From: BJGV01 sp003230615
Lineage (GTDB): Bacteria; Pseudomonadota; Gammaproteobacteria; Burkholderiales; Nitrosomonadaceae
Length of the DNA: 64,000 bases
Direction: 5' to 3'
Assembly: GCA_963663215.1 (NCBI GenBank)
Contig: OY760140.1
Span: forward strand, 310,001 to 374,000
Positions 37,628-47,057 of the stretch are shown in pieces. A program made the translations under genes and the position numbers. The notes beneath the pieces are model-generated. The model searched no databases. It was not told where the DNA came from and was given only the letters and a program-made list of their open reading frames with translations. The first letter of the stretch is position 1; each line of letters begins with the position of its first letter.

Positions 37628-37911
37628 GGGCTATCCTGATAACTTTCTTTTTCCAGTAGTAATGTTTTTGATGAGGTGAATTCTAGGATCACAAAGTACT
37701 GGTGCTTCCGCTTCATTTAGAATTAATAGTCCAGAAAAATAATTTATTAAGTGATAATAAAAACTCTTAATCTTCACCTATTCATTTTCTTTTTTTCTAA
37801 GCCGTAGTACAAATATTTATATATTATGAAAAATGAAAATAGGCATTCATAATCATCTATACAATATTTCCCAGCAGCCTAGTTAGCTCAGCATGTAATG
37901 ACCTGTTGTGT

Positions 37912-40900
37912 TTAATTTAGTTTATTTAATTGTTTAATTAGTTTTTCCAGTGTAGAGCTAAAATTAGAGAAGCGATTCTTTTCTTGCTCTGCTACTTTTG
38001 TTGGTGCATGTTCTATAAAGCCAGGGTTAGTAAGTTTGGACTCTGATCTTGAAATTTCTAATTTAATGCGTGCAATTTCTTTTGCAATTCGCTCACGCTC
38101 TACGACTACATCTATTTCTATTTTCAGCATCAGTTTGAATTCGCCTACGATTGCTACTGGTGCATCGATATCTGGCAACTCACCCTGCATAATATCTATT
38201 GCTGACAGTTTGGCTAGTGTCATAAAATAGGGAGAAAACTCAGTTAAAAATTTTGGATCTCCCGCAGTCAATAGTGGAATTCTTAATGCTGGAGATAGGT
38301 TCATTTCACCGCGCAGGGTGCGACATGCATTGACTATTTCTTTAAGTACATGGATTTTTCCTGTAGCATCTTCATTAATACTTGTTAAGTCCACTTTGGG
38401 GTAAGGTTGGAGCATAATGCTTGCACTATGTTTATCAGCTAGCGGCGCAATTTTCTGCCATAACTCTTCAGTAATAAAGGGGATTATGGGATGAGCAAGC
38501 CGAAGAATTATTTCTAGCACATGTACCAAAGTATGGCGTGTGGCACGTTGTACTGAGTCAATATTTCCATTTAACTGTACCTTTGCAAACTCAAGGTACC
38601 AGTCGCAATATTCGTTCCAGACCAATTCGTAGATTTCGCGTGCCGCTACATCAAAACGATAATCGTGAAATGCTTGTTTTACTATACTTAGTGCCTGCTG
38701 CAAGCGTCCAGCGATCCACTTATCTGCAGCAGAAAATTCTAGTGGTAAATTCTTGTCCAAACCTACATCTTTTCCCTCACAATTCATCAACACATAACGT
38801 GTGGCATTCCATAATTTGTTACAGAAATTGCGGTAACCCTCACAGCGCTGCAGATCAAATTTTATATCTCGACCATGAGAAGCAAGGCTGGCAAAGGTAA
38901 AACGCAATGTATCAGTGCCGAATGCCGAGATGCCATCAGGGTAATCTTTTCGTGTGATTTTCTCGATGGACTCAGCTTGTTTGGGATTCATTAATCCGGT
39001 AGTACGCTTCGTAATCAGGTCTGGCAAAGTAATTCCGTCGATAAGGTCCAACGGGTCAAGCACGTTACCCTTGGATTTACTCATCTTATGACCTTCTGCA
39101 TCACGGATCAGGCCGGTCACGTAGACTTCGTGGAAAGGCACTTTCCCAGTTAAATACAGAGACATCATTACCATACGTGCCACCCAGAAAAAGATTATAT
39201 CGAAGCCAGTAACTAGTACCGAAGTTGGTAGGAATGTTCTGAGTTCCGGTGTCTCTTCAGGCCAACCCAGAGTAGAGAATGGCCATAGTGCGGAAGAGAA
39301 CCATGTATCGAGCACGTCCTCATCCTGTGTGAGGTTGCTACTACCGGCTTGTTGTTGCGCTTCTTCTAGACTGTGAGCGACGTAGATGTTGCCATCTTCA
39401 TCATGCCACGCCGGGATTCGATGGCCCCACCACAATTGACGTGAAATGCACCAGTCTTGGATATTTTCTAGCCACTGGTTGTAAACATGGCTCCAGTTTT
39501 CCGGGATAAATTTTACTTCTCCACTTGCTACTACCCCCAGTCCACGCTTAGCTAGACCTTTCATCGCCACATACCACTGGTCGGTAAGCATTGGTTCTAC
39601 GATGGCATTTGTCCGGTCGCTACGCGGTACCATGAGCTTATGCGGTTTGGTTTCAACTAGTAATCCCTGTGCTTCTAGATTAGCAATTATTCTTTTTCGT
39701 GCATCAAAACGATCAAGGCCCTGATATTCAGAAGGTGCAAGATCATTTATTTTTGCGTCCAGTGTGAGAATACTAAGCAGAACGAGCTTGTGTCGTTGAC
39801 CTATCTGATAGTCATTGAAATCATGTGCCGGTGTGATCTTTACACACCCAGTTCCAAAATTAGGGTCAACATAAGCATCAGCAATAATAGGAATACTGCG
39901 CTGGCATAGCGGTAGGCACACACTACTACCTATCAGATGTTGATATCGTGGGTCATCCGGATGCACAGCTACGGCCATATCACCCAACATGGTTTCGGGG
40001 CGAGTGGTGGCGACGATCAATCCTTCAGTTTTATTTGGTCCACCTTCAAACGGATAGCAAATATGCCAGAGAAACCCGTTTTCTTCAGTTGACACCACTT
40101 CAAGATCGGATACCGCTGTTTGTAGCACGGGATCCCAGTTTACAAGTCGCCAGCCACGATAGATCAAACCCTCACGATAAAGTCGCACGAACACTTTCGT
40201 CACGGCACGGGATAAACCGTCGTCCAGCGTGAAACGTTCGCGCGACCAGTCGCAGGAAGCACCTAAGCGTTGCATCTGCTGGGTGATAGTGGAGCCAGAT
40301 TGTTCTTTCCATTGCCACACACGATTTAGAAATTCCTGCCGTCCCAAATCATGCCGATTGGTATTTTGACTTTCCAACTGACGTTCCACTACAATCTGGG
40401 TGGCGATGCCAGCATGATCGGTTCCAGGCTGCCACAGAGTGTTGTCGCCGAGCATGCGGTGATAACGGATGAGTGCATCCATAATAGTGTGCTGAAATGC
40501 ATGTCCCATATGTAGCGTACCCGTGATATTTGGTGGTGGCAGCATAATGCAATAGGGCTGAGTTAGTTTGTCGGGTACTCGAGAAAGAACTGATTTAAAA
40601 TAACCGGCGGATTGCCAGACTGAATACCAGCGTTTTTCTAAAGATCTGGGTTCAAAGTTCTTAGTGAGATTCATAAGGATCGAGGTTGAATCCGGTGGTT
40701 CCGAGAGGTCTACTATTATATCGGAAGGCACAGATGTTTCATCCGCTGACACTTGTGACTGAGCTTCCGCTTTAAGCTTATTTTGATTAGGTGACAAGTA
40801 GGAGCTTTGTATACGCTGTTCCAGCACTCTGATAAGCGACTCTTGCGTTCTAGGATCCAGACTGGTTGCCGTTTCTTTCAGTGTAGTATCTAAGATTTGT

Positions 40901-41136
40901 CGCAGTGTTGGCGCAATCTCAGACTGAAGTGGTAAGATTTCTGGAGATATAAACACTTTTTCAGTGAGTGTAGGTATGTCATCAAGAGTCTGGGTTAGGA
41001 CTGGGAAAGACACTTCAGCATTTTCTGCGCCAGCTGTTACTGAGGACCTACTTTGGTGCTCGCGTGACAACGTATTAGGTTTGTTCGGGGTTTTATCTAC
41101 ACCGGGTTCTGGCAAGGTTTCGTTGATATTTGTCAT
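37912..41136 (-). CDS. valS: valyl-tRNA synthetase with an N-terminal DUF2486-like extension
   Basis: Charges tRNA-Val and edits threonine. At 1074 residues it is about 150 longer than usual. Residues 155 to the end are an ordinary ValRS: MNLTKNFEPRSLEKRW, PPNITGTLHMGHAF (HMGH about 209), the editing domain, KMSKS in GHKMSKSKGN near 684, and the C-terminal coiled-coil arm VVERERIAKEIARIK. Residues 1-154 are hydrophilic, with FPVLTQTLDDIPTLTEKV and a helix LDPRTQESLIRVLEQRIQ. They resemble the DUF2486 protein that lies between holC and valS in Burkholderia-type genomes. The two are in one open frame here. An internal ATG at 40674 could start a normal ValRS, but no ribosome site precedes it. 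Confidence 0.93.
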   Translation of the reverse strand: MTNINETLPEPGVDKTPNKPNTLSREHQSRSSVTAGAENAEVSFPVLTQTLDDIPTLTEKVFISPEILPLQSEIAPTLRQILDTTLKETATSLDPRTQESLIRVLEQRIQSSYLSPNQNKLKAEAQSQVSADETSVPSDIIVDLSEPPDSTSILMNLTKNFEPRSLEKRWYSVWQSAGYFKSVLSRVPDKLTQPYCIMLPPPNITGTLHMGHAFQHTIMDALIRYHRMLGDNTLWQPGTDHAGIATQIVVERQLESQNTNRHDLGRQEFLNRVWQWKEQSGSTITQQMQRLGASCDWSRERFTLDDGLSRAVTKVFVRLYREGLIYRGWRLVNWDPVLQTAVSDLEVVSTEENGFLWHICYPFEGGPNKTEGLIVATTRPETMLGDMAVAVHPDDPRYQHLIGSSVCLPLCQRSIPIIADAYVDPNFGTGCVKITPAHDFNDYQIGQRHKLVLLSILTLDAKINDLAPSEYQGLDRFDARKRIIANLEAQGLLVETKPHKLMVPRSDRTNAIVEPMLTDQWYVAMKGLAKRGLGVVASGEVKFIPENWSHVYNQWLENIQDWCISRQLWWGHRIPAWHDEDGNIYVAHSLEEAQQQAGSSNLTQDEDVLDTWFSSALWPFSTLGWPEETPELRTFLPTSVLVTGFDIIFFWVARMVMMSLYLTGKVPFHEVYVTGLIRDAEGHKMSKSKGNVLDPLDLIDGITLPDLITKRTTGLMNPKQAESIEKITRKDYPDGISAFGTDTLRFTFASLASHGRDIKFDLQRCEGYRNFCNKLWNATRYVLMNCEGKDVGLDKNLPLEFSAADKWIAGRLQQALSIVKQAFHDYRFDVAAREIYELVWNEYCDWYLEFAKVQLNGNIDSVQRATRHTLVHVLEIILRLAHPIIPFITEELWQKIAPLADKHSASIMLQPYPKVDLTSINEDATGKIHVLKEIVNACRTLRGEMNLSPALRIPLLTAGDPKFLTEFSPYFMTLAKLSAIDIMQGELPDIDAPVAIVGEFKLMLKIEIDVVVERERIAKEIARIKLEISRSESKLTNPGFIEHAPTKVAEQEKNRFSNFSSTLEKLIKQLNKLN

Positions 41137-41183
41137 AAAGAGAGATAACCGGTGGATGGAGTGGGAGATTAACCTAAGTTAAT

Positions 41184-41606
41184 CTAGGTGCCCCCAAGTT
41201 TATGATGGCAGATTTCATATCCTCTGTCTTTGTAGAAACGGTAACGTTTTCGGGCCGCTTGCTTGTCCTCCAGTGTAGTTCCAGAAATTTCAATTAATCG
41301 AAGAAAGCTGCTAAAAAAAGGGGGATGCCAAATATGCAGGTTAATCAACACATTATCATGTGGGAGTGGTTCACCCTGGCGGCTGATTATAACTGGTGTT
41401 ATGTATGCTAGTTTGTCATCTGCGTGGCAGTGTGGAATAAAAGCAGTGGAAGAAAAAGTCCACAGTAACTTATCAAGACGTTCGGCAGTCTCAGTATCAG
41501 GAATATAAATCATTACTTTCAGTTCTTGCTGCACTACCTTAGCACTCAGACAACAAGCAGTGTGCAGCTTGTTGTCTGCACCAGAATAGAAGTCGATTTG
41601 GGTCAT
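41184..41606 (-). CDS. holC: DNA polymerase III subunit chi
   Basis: Clamp-loader accessory subunit that contacts single-stranded DNA-binding protein. The 140 residues begin MTQIDFYSGADNKLHTACCL and contain TAERLDKLLWTF and FIPHCHADDK, conserved in HolC. It sits between pepA and the DUF2486-valS gene, the standard betaproteobacterial neighbourhood; 7 bases separate it from pepA. Confidence 0.9.
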   Translation of the reverse strand: MTQIDFYSGADNKLHTACCLSAKVVQQELKVMIYIPDTETAERLDKLLWTFSSTAFIPHCHADDKLAYITPVIISRQGEPLPHDNVLINLHIWHPPFFSSFLRLIEISGTTLEDKQAARKRYRFYKDRGYEICHHKLGGT

Positions 41607-41613
41607 ATTTTCT

Positions 41614-43113
41614 TTATGGAATCTTTCTAGCTGCGCGTGTTGTTAAAAATTGTGTAAGCAGAGATACCGGTCGGCCAGTTGCACCTTTTTTCTTTCCGGA
41701 TTCCCAAGCAGTCCCGGCGATGTCTATGTGTGCCCATCGATATTTTTTTGTAAAGCGCGATAGGAAACAGGCGGCAGTGATAGTTCCTGCGGCACGTCCA
41801 CCGATGTTAGCCATGTCGGCAAAATTGCTTTTTAGTTGTTCTTGGTAATCATCCCATAGAGGAAGATGCCAGGCACGATCTGCAGCCTGCTCGGAGGCAT
41901 TTAGCAGCTCCATTGCTAGTTCCTCATTATTACTGAGTAGTCCGGATGCTACGTGTCCCAATGCAATTACACAGGCTCCAGTAAGAGTAGCAATGTCTAT
42001 TACTACCTCTGGTTCATAGCGTTCGGCGTATGTCAGCGCATCGCATAAGATCAGTCGTCCTTCTGCATCAGTATTAAGTATTTCAATGGTCTGTCCAGAC
42101 ATACTAGTGACAATGTCTCCGGGTTTAGTAGCGTTACCACCAGGCATATTTTCGGTGGCAGGAATGATGCCAACCACATTTATGGGAAGTCTCATTTGGG
42201 CGATTGCTGCGATTGTGCCAAGTACACTAGCTGCTCCGCACATGTCGTACTTCATTTCGTCCATTTCTGCCGCAGGTTTCAATGAAATACCACCAGTATC
42301 AAAGGTGACGCCTTTACCCACTAGTACAACAGGTTTTTCCTTTTTCTTTCGTCCCCAGTATTCAAGTGTAATTAATTTAGCAGGCTGGCTGCTGCCTTGT
42401 GCAACCGACAGTAATGAGCCCATGCCAAGCCTTTCCATGTCTTTTTGTTCCAAAACGGTAGCCTTGAGCTTGTAGGTTTTGGCCATCTTCATAGCTAGTT
42501 CCGCCAGATAGCTTGGGGTGCAAACGTTTGGTGGAAGATTACCTAAGTCTTTCGTCAAGCTCATACCATAAGCCGTAGCAAGTCCCCATTGCAGCGCTTT
42601 TTCACCAATATCCGAATCCACTCGGCTTGTCGTGCTCAGCGTGACTTTTCGCAGATGTTGTTTGCTACCTTCATGTTTGCTTTTAAGTTGATCAGGGTGA
42701 TAGACACTTTTCATTGCCATGATCACTGTATGGGAAATTTTCCAGGAAATTTCACGTTTTATTACAGGGTCTTCTATTAAAAAAAGTACTGCATCTAAAG
42801 CTCCGGTTTCATGTAGCGCATTGAAAGCAGCTTGTACCGCATTTCTATATTCCCTGTCGTGAAGTTTGCTTTTTTCCCCAAGCCCAACTAGCAGTACTCG
42901 TTTACATACTGTATTAGGTACCTTGTGTAGCAACAGTGTAGAGCCTGCCTTACCTTCCATATCTCCATTATTCAGTATGTCACTGATATACCCATTGGCA
43001 TTTTTGTCCAAGGTTTTCGCAGCCTCTGTTAACACTCTAGTTTCGAATACGCCCACGACCACGCAAGCGCTGCGTTGTTTTCCCGGATTTCCATTTTTTA
43101 TGCTAAATTCCAC
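41614..43113 (-). CDS. pepA: cytosol (leucyl) aminopeptidase, M17 family
   Basis: Dizinc/manganese exopeptidase; in E. coli the same protein also binds DNA in plasmid dimer resolution. The 499 residues have the metal ligands in VGKGVTFDTGGISLKP and the signature NTDAEGRLILCDAL (Asp, Glu, catalytic Arg). The N-terminal macro-like domain covers about 1-165. The start is GTG at 43113 with GAGGAG six bases before it. It leads the pepA-holC-valS operon. Confidence 0.95.
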   Translation of the reverse strand: MEFSIKNGNPGKQRSACVVVGVFETRVLTEAAKTLDKNANGYISDILNNGDMEGKAGSTLLLHKVPNTVCKRVLLVGLGEKSKLHDREYRNAVQAAFNALHETGALDAVLFLIEDPVIKREISWKISHTVIMAMKSVYHPDQLKSKHEGSKQHLRKVTLSTTSRVDSDIGEKALQWGLATAYGMSLTKDLGNLPPNVCTPSYLAELAMKMAKTYKLKATVLEQKDMERLGMGSLLSVAQGSSQPAKLITLEYWGRKKKEKPVVLVGKGVTFDTGGISLKPAAEMDEMKYDMCGAASVLGTIAAIAQMRLPINVVGIIPATENMPGGNATKPGDIVTSMSGQTIEILNTDAEGRLILCDALTYAERYEPEVVIDIATLTGACVIALGHVASGLLSNNEELAMELLNASEQAADRAWHLPLWDDYQEQLKSNFADMANIGGRAAGTITAACFLSRFTKKYRWAHIDIAGTAWESGKKKGATGRPVSLLTQFLTTRAARKIP

Positions 43114-43256
43114 ACTTCGCTCCTCGGTTCATGGTCTTGCAACATGTTTGTACAAGCTGGATAATTGTTAATTATTGCTGGATTGTTCGCATAAAGTCAA
43201 AGCGGATGAGGAATGATGTTTCATCACTATCATGAACAGACCAAATAACATTTCCA

Positions 43257-43742
43257 ATGTCTAAACTAGCAAATGACTATCAGGCGAAACTTATCACACC
43301 TTTTGCTGTTCTAGGTATTCGTACTGAAGAAGATTGGTTGACCGATATCGAATATTTACCTCTCGATACATCTCCGCTTGCGTTCCAAAATTCTCTTGCT
43401 AAGGAAGTTTGCAAACAGTTGCAGGCATATTTGGCCAATTCTAGGTTTATATTCGATTTATCGTTGCACATTGGCGGTACCATTCACCAGCGCCGGGTAT
43501 GGCAGACCATCCAGACAGTTCCAAGCGGCACAACTTGTAGTTACGCAGATATCGCTGCGCAACTGTCCTCTGCACCTCGTGCAGTGGGACAAGCATGTGG
43601 AGCTAATCGTCTTCCCATTGTCATCCCTTGTCATCGTATCATTGCCAAAAATGGAGGAATTGGCGGATTCATGAACGCCAACAATGGGTTTCCACTCTTT
43701 ATTAAGCGCTGGTTGTTACATCATGAGTGTGTCTGGGCTTAA
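43257..43742 (+). CDS. ogt: methylated-DNA-[protein]-cysteine S-methyltransferase
   Basis: Suicide repair of O6-methylguanine. The acceptor cysteine is Cys124 in IVIPCHRII; the DNA-binding wing RAVGQACGANRLP and the opening SGTTCSYADIA are typical. The 161 residues match Ogt rather than the larger Ada. The start is the ATG at 43257. The xerD start lies inside its 3' end, overlapping by 20 bases, so the two are probably cotranscribed. Confidence 0.95.
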   Translation: MSKLANDYQAKLITPFAVLGIRTEEDWLTDIEYLPLDTSPLAFQNSLAKEVCKQLQAYLANSRFIFDLSLHIGGTIHQRRVWQTIQTVPSGTTCSYADIAAQLSSAPRAVGQACGANRLPIVIPCHRIIAKNGGIGGFMNANNGFPLFIKRWLLHHECVWA

Positions 43743-44628
43743 TGAGGAATTGCTAGATGAGTTTTCTGATGCCCTGTGGCTGGAGGATGGTTTATCACGT
43801 AACACGCTGGAAAGCTATTGCAATGACCTGCGGCAATTTGGTTTATGGCTGGGGAAATGCAATGATATGACATTGATAGAAGCGAAACATTCCGATTTAC
43901 TTGGGTTTCTTGCCTATAAGGTTTCAATTAAAGTCAAAGCCAATACCACTAGCCGTGAACTATCGAGTTTGAAACGATTTTACCGTTTTCTATTGCGCCA
44001 GGGAAAAATTCAGACCGATCCGAGTCTCAACATTGAAACTCCTAAACTCCCGCGAATTTTACCTAAAAGCCTTAGCGAAAAAGACATAGAAGTGTTGCTG
44101 AATGCACCTGATTTAGAGCAGCCCATAGGCTTACGAGACCGCGCAATGCTGGAGGTTCTCTATGCTAGCGGGCTGCGGGTATCGGAACTGGTCAGTCTAA
44201 AAGTCGTACAAGTAAGCCTGGATATGGGAGTGGTGAGGGTAATGGGAAAGGGAGGAAAGGAGCGGTTGGCACCACTTGGAGAAGAAGCGCTGGGGTGGAT
44301 TAGCCGCTATACGACAGAAGCTCGACTTGAACTTCTGGGTGGAAAAGCTTCAGAAGCGTTATTCGTTACGGCTCGTGGTACAGCCATGACGCGCCAGGCG
44401 TTCTGGCATCTCATCAAGCGTCACGCAAGTCAGGCGGGTATCAAAAAACCGCTATCACCACATACACTCCGCCACGCTTTTGCTACTCACCTGCTTAACC
44501 ATGGCGCTGACTTGCGTGTTGTACAGCTGTTGTTGGGACATTCTGACATTTCTACCACACAAATCTATACACACGTTGCAAGTGCAAGACTAAAGCAGTT
44601 GCATGCTAAGCATCATCCACGAGGGTAA
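43723..44628 (+). CDS. xerD: tyrosine recombinase, XerD type
   Basis: Chromosome-dimer resolution recombinase acting at dif with XerC and FtsK. The catalytic residues are visible: Arg in ASGLRVSELVSL, Lys in VMGKGGKERLAPL, HxxR in HTLRHAFATHLL, His in GHSDIST, and the nucleophile Tyr in TTQIYTHV. The ATG at 43723 gives 301 residues and the usual N-terminal SAM-like domain; the longer frame starts inside ogt. XerC cannot be wholly excluded, but the length and N-terminus favour XerD. Confidence 0.92.
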   Translation: MSVSGLNEELLDEFSDALWLEDGLSRNTLESYCNDLRQFGLWLGKCNDMTLIEAKHSDLLGFLAYKVSIKVKANTTSRELSSLKRFYRFLLRQGKIQTDPSLNIETPKLPRILPKSLSEKDIEVLLNAPDLEQPIGLRDRAMLEVLYASGLRVSELVSLKVVQVSLDMGVVRVMGKGGKERLAPLGEEALGWISRYTTEARLELLGGKASEALFVTARGTAMTRQAFWHLIKRHASQAGIKKPLSPHTLRHAFATHLLNHGADLRVVQLLLGHSDISTTQIYTHVASARLKQLHAKHHPRG

Positions 44629-44771
44629 GTATGTGTATGCGTCCCTTTTCATTTCTGCATTAAATACAGAATAACAACGTATTTCAGGGAGAGATCCATG
44701 ACATGGGATTGAGATACGGCATACAAAGCCATTTGTTAAAAGATTATTTTCTAGGATTTTTATCAGAGGCG

Positions 44772-45140
44772 TCACTTAGGGGGCGGAGGTGGTTTTCCTG
44801 GCGGCGGAGGTGGAATATTTTTGTTCAGATTGCTATTGTCGCCAGGAGCATCAGTGAATTGTCCATACACAGGAACACGATGACCTTGTGCGTACATACA
44901 TTGTACATAGCTGGTGTCGTAACGTTGTTGATTGACATACTCTGAAACATTATCAGCACTAGTTTTGTTTACTCGTTCATGGGCAAACTGTCTGCACTGA
45001 TTGTCGTCGTTATGGAATTTGTCGAAGCTTTTACCAGAACCCGGTAGAGCCATCATGCTGGGGCCTGTTGGCATGTTCGCGCACGCGGTGAGCAAGAAGC
45101 AGGCTAACAAGAGTAAAGATAGTTCGCGTGGTTTTAACAT
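44772..45140 (-). CDS. small lipoprotein with QRYDxxYxQCM motif and proline-rich tail
   Basis: A 122-residue envelope protein of unknown function. Its signal ends in the lipobox LTAC (Cys20). The mature part has an NQCRQFA segment, then QQRYDTSYVQCMYAQGHRVP, and ends with a proline-rich tail (PPPPPGKPPPPPK). In the common glycine-zipper lipoprotein family a Gly-rich membrane segment lies between these two motifs; here it is absent. The same pair of motifs flanks the second zipper of the OmpA-like protein encoded at 45891. A ribosome site (GGAGGGAATC) precedes the ATG. Confidence 0.75.
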   Translation of the reverse strand: MLKPRELSLLLLACFLLTACANMPTGPSMMALPGSGKSFDKFHNDDNQCRQFAHERVNKTSADNVSEYVNQQRYDTSYVQCMYAQGHRVPVYGQFTDAPGDNSNLNKNIPPPPPGKPPPPPK

Positions 45141-45261
45141 GATTCCCTCCTTAGTTCACAGTTGGTTGAGGGGTTCTTTCTGGCAGACAGGTAATAGACC
45201 GCTAGGTTATGGTAGTTTTGCCAAAAGTTGGTCTTTAAAATGCAACTTTCCTCACAACTTT

Positions 45262-45540
45262 CTATCTTTGAAAGTACACTGATGGTACTACAGGTACTGT
45301 TACCACAGGTCGATATGCGTTATGGGGCAAATAATAACGTGTTCCATAACCATTATACCCACTATAGCCACCATACCCTAAACCATAACGTAAGGCCGAT
45401 CCCAAGGCCAATCCTAATACGAGTCCACCAATATGATTTTGATGATGCCCGTGATGGTGTCTACCACGGGCCCATACTGAACTGTTAAATGTCAATCCAA
45501 ATAAGGCAACCACGAAACAGATTAATTTAATTGTTTTCAT
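45262..45540 (-). CDS. small secreted Gly/Tyr/His-rich protein
   Basis: 92 residues with a signal peptide (MKTIKLICFVVALFGLTFNS, cleavage near VWA) and a histidine-rich start of the mature part (GRHHHGHHQNH). A glycine-rich hydrophobic stretch, GGLVLGLALGSALRYGLGYG, follows, then a Tyr/Gly repeat-like tail. No family is recognised. The ribosome site GGAGG is 8-9 bases upstream. The histidine cluster suggests metal binding, which is unproven. Confidence 0.65.
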   Translation of the reverse strand: MKTIKLICFVVALFGLTFNSSVWARGRHHHGHHQNHIGGLVLGLALGSALRYGLGYGGYSGYNGYGTRYYLPHNAYRPVVTVPVVPSVYFQR

Positions 45541-45788
45541 AAAAAGCCTCCGTTATGGTGACACAAAATATCTATCCTTCAGTTTCTACTAAAATGATGA
45601 GTGTAGCTCTCGATAATATAACGTGTAAAAGTAAAATTGGTTGTCACGCGGTACAAGACCTCACAATAATAATCGTTAGATTACTCAGCATCATAAATTC
45701 ATGAGCTATCAATAATTTACTATTTCCGTAAGTTAGGTTGATCTACAGAGCTTAGGGTTTAAGGTCGATCATAGGGTTTGTCAACGGT

Positions 45789-45816
45789 TTGTCTTGGTTA
45801 GCATTAAGTATATGAT
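45789..45816 (+). promoter_or_regulatory. probable sigma-70 promoter of the OmpA-like gene
   Basis: TTGTCT (45789-45794), 16 bases, TATGAT (45811-45816), with transcription expected near 45823 and a leader of about 70 bases before the ATG at 45891. The remainder of the 350-base gap 45541-45890 holds no gene that I can support. Confidence 0.5.
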
Positions 45817-45890
45817 GGAGTCATGAAAAAATATTTGAACTTCCTATCTTCTCTGCTAAAGTGATTACCAATAACATTTAAGGAGTAACC

Positions 45891-46841
45891 ATGCGTTATG
45901 AGTTTACAATTATTGCCATAGCTACAACGTTTGCACTTAATGGTTGTGCCAACATGTCTGAAACACAGAAAGGAACAGGGGTAGGTGCTGGGCTAGGAGC
46001 GGCAACTGGTGCAGGTATTGGTGCTATTGCCGGTGGAGGTAAAGGCGCAGCAATAGGCGCAGTAGCTGGTGCTAGTGTTGGTGCACTCGGCGGCTACATA
46101 TGGTCGAGTAGAATGGAAGAGCAAAAAAGAGCGATGGAACAAGCTACGGCAGGTTCTGGTGTGCAAGTCTCCCGGACTCCAGATAACCGCCTGAAGCTGG
46201 ATATTCCTAGTGATATATCATTTGACATAGGTCGCGCTGAGATTAAACCCAATTTTAGACCAGTTCTGGATAGTTTTGCTAGCAGTCTTGTTAATAACTC
46301 GGGCACTAGCGTGACCATTATCGGCCATACCGACAACACGGGTAGCGATGCCATTAACAACCCGTTATCCTTCAACCGTGCGGAAAGTGCACGTAACTAT
46401 CTGGTAAGCCTAAATGTTTCTTCAAATCGTATAAGTATCGATGGGCGCGGTTCACGTGAACCTATCTTTGTAAATAACACTTCTGTGAATAGAGCAAGAA
46501 ATCGTCGAGTTGAAATCTTTGTTGCTGAATCGCAACCTGTCCTACCGGCACATCCCCCTCAAGCTATTGTAGAAAGGTGCAATAAGTATGCCTCTGAGCA
46601 GGTGAATAGCAAAACCGAGGAAGTAGTCAAGGACGCAGGGATAGGGGCTCTTCTCGGTGTGGCAGCAGGTGCGGCTATTGGTGCGATTTCAGGTGGCGGT
46701 AGTGGTGCTGCAAAAGGTGCAGGTATTGGAGCTATTGCGGGTGGGGCTGGAGGAGGACTCTATGGCATCAATCAGAACCAATCGAATGATGCGAGATATC
46801 AAACTGCTTATGCTATTTGCATGCGCCAAAATGGTTTTTAG
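45891..46841 (+). CDS. OmpA-family lipoprotein with two glycine-zipper segments
   Basis: 316 residues. A lipoprotein signal ends at LNGC (Cys19), followed by a first glycine zipper (about 30-65, GVGAGLGAATGAGIGAIAG), an OmpA/Pal-type peptidoglycan-binding domain (about 105-215; FDIGRAEIKP, IIGHTDNTGSD, NRRVEIF), then a second module with ERCNKYASEQV, a second glycine zipper (about 248-285) and DARYQTAYAICMRQNGF. It is likely an outer-membrane protein tethering the wall. The C-terminal module looks like a separate zipper-lipoprotein family appended to OmpA. The ribosome site AAGGAG is 6 bases before the ATG. Confidence 0.85.
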   Translation: MRYEFTIIAIATTFALNGCANMSETQKGTGVGAGLGAATGAGIGAIAGGGKGAAIGAVAGASVGALGGYIWSSRMEEQKRAMEQATAGSGVQVSRTPDNRLKLDIPSDISFDIGRAEIKPNFRPVLDSFASSLVNNSGTSVTIIGHTDNTGSDAINNPLSFNRAESARNYLVSLNVSSNRISIDGRGSREPIFVNNTSVNRARNRRVEIFVAESQPVLPAHPPQAIVERCNKYASEQVNSKTEEVVKDAGIGALLGVAAGAAIGAISGGGSGAAKGAGIGAIAGGAGGGLYGINQNQSNDARYQTAYAICMRQNGF

Positions 46842-46928
46842 TCATAACTTGGTATTCTGATCACATAATGAAGCCGGCTCCGTAAGTAAGCCGGTGTCTG
46901 GCCCAAACGATTAGGGGGCGTAGAGTAT

Positions 46929-46957
46929 TGTTAATGTTACAGATGTAGTCATTAACA
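46929..46957. promoter_or_regulatory. 8-bp inverted repeat upstream of the ureide cluster, candidate operator
   Basis: TGTTAATG (46929-46936) and CATTAACA (46950-46957) form a perfect inverted repeat with a 13-base spacer, about 70 bases before the -35 box of atzF. It could be an operator for the GntR/FCD regulator encoded at the end of the cluster. The gap to the promoter and the long spacer leave it uncertain. Confidence 0.35.
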
Positions 46958-47028
46958 TTCTTAGGGTCGTTTATTGTAGGTTACAAGATCCGACTCCAGG
47001 ATCATCTTGCTTTGTAGGAAGGTACTGC

Positions 47029-47057
47029 TTGACAATTAAATTATAAGGTTGTTGAAT
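47029..47057 (+). promoter_or_regulatory. probable promoter of the allophanate hydrolase cluster
   Basis: TTGACA (47029-47034), a 17-base spacer and TTGAAT (47052-47057). The -35 is perfect and the -10 matches four of six. A start near 47065 would exclude the TTG codon at 47049 and supports the ATG at 47094 as the atzF start. Confidence 0.5.

Noticed and set aside
45823..45864. A 13-residue frame (MKKYLNFLSSLLK) just before the OmpA-like gene
   Set aside because: The predicted transcription start from the TTGTCT/TATGAT promoter falls on its first base, leaving no ribosome site.
46890..46918. CCGGCT/AGCCGG hairpin after the OmpA-like gene as a terminator
   Set aside because: A stem of only 6 bp and no T-run on either strand.
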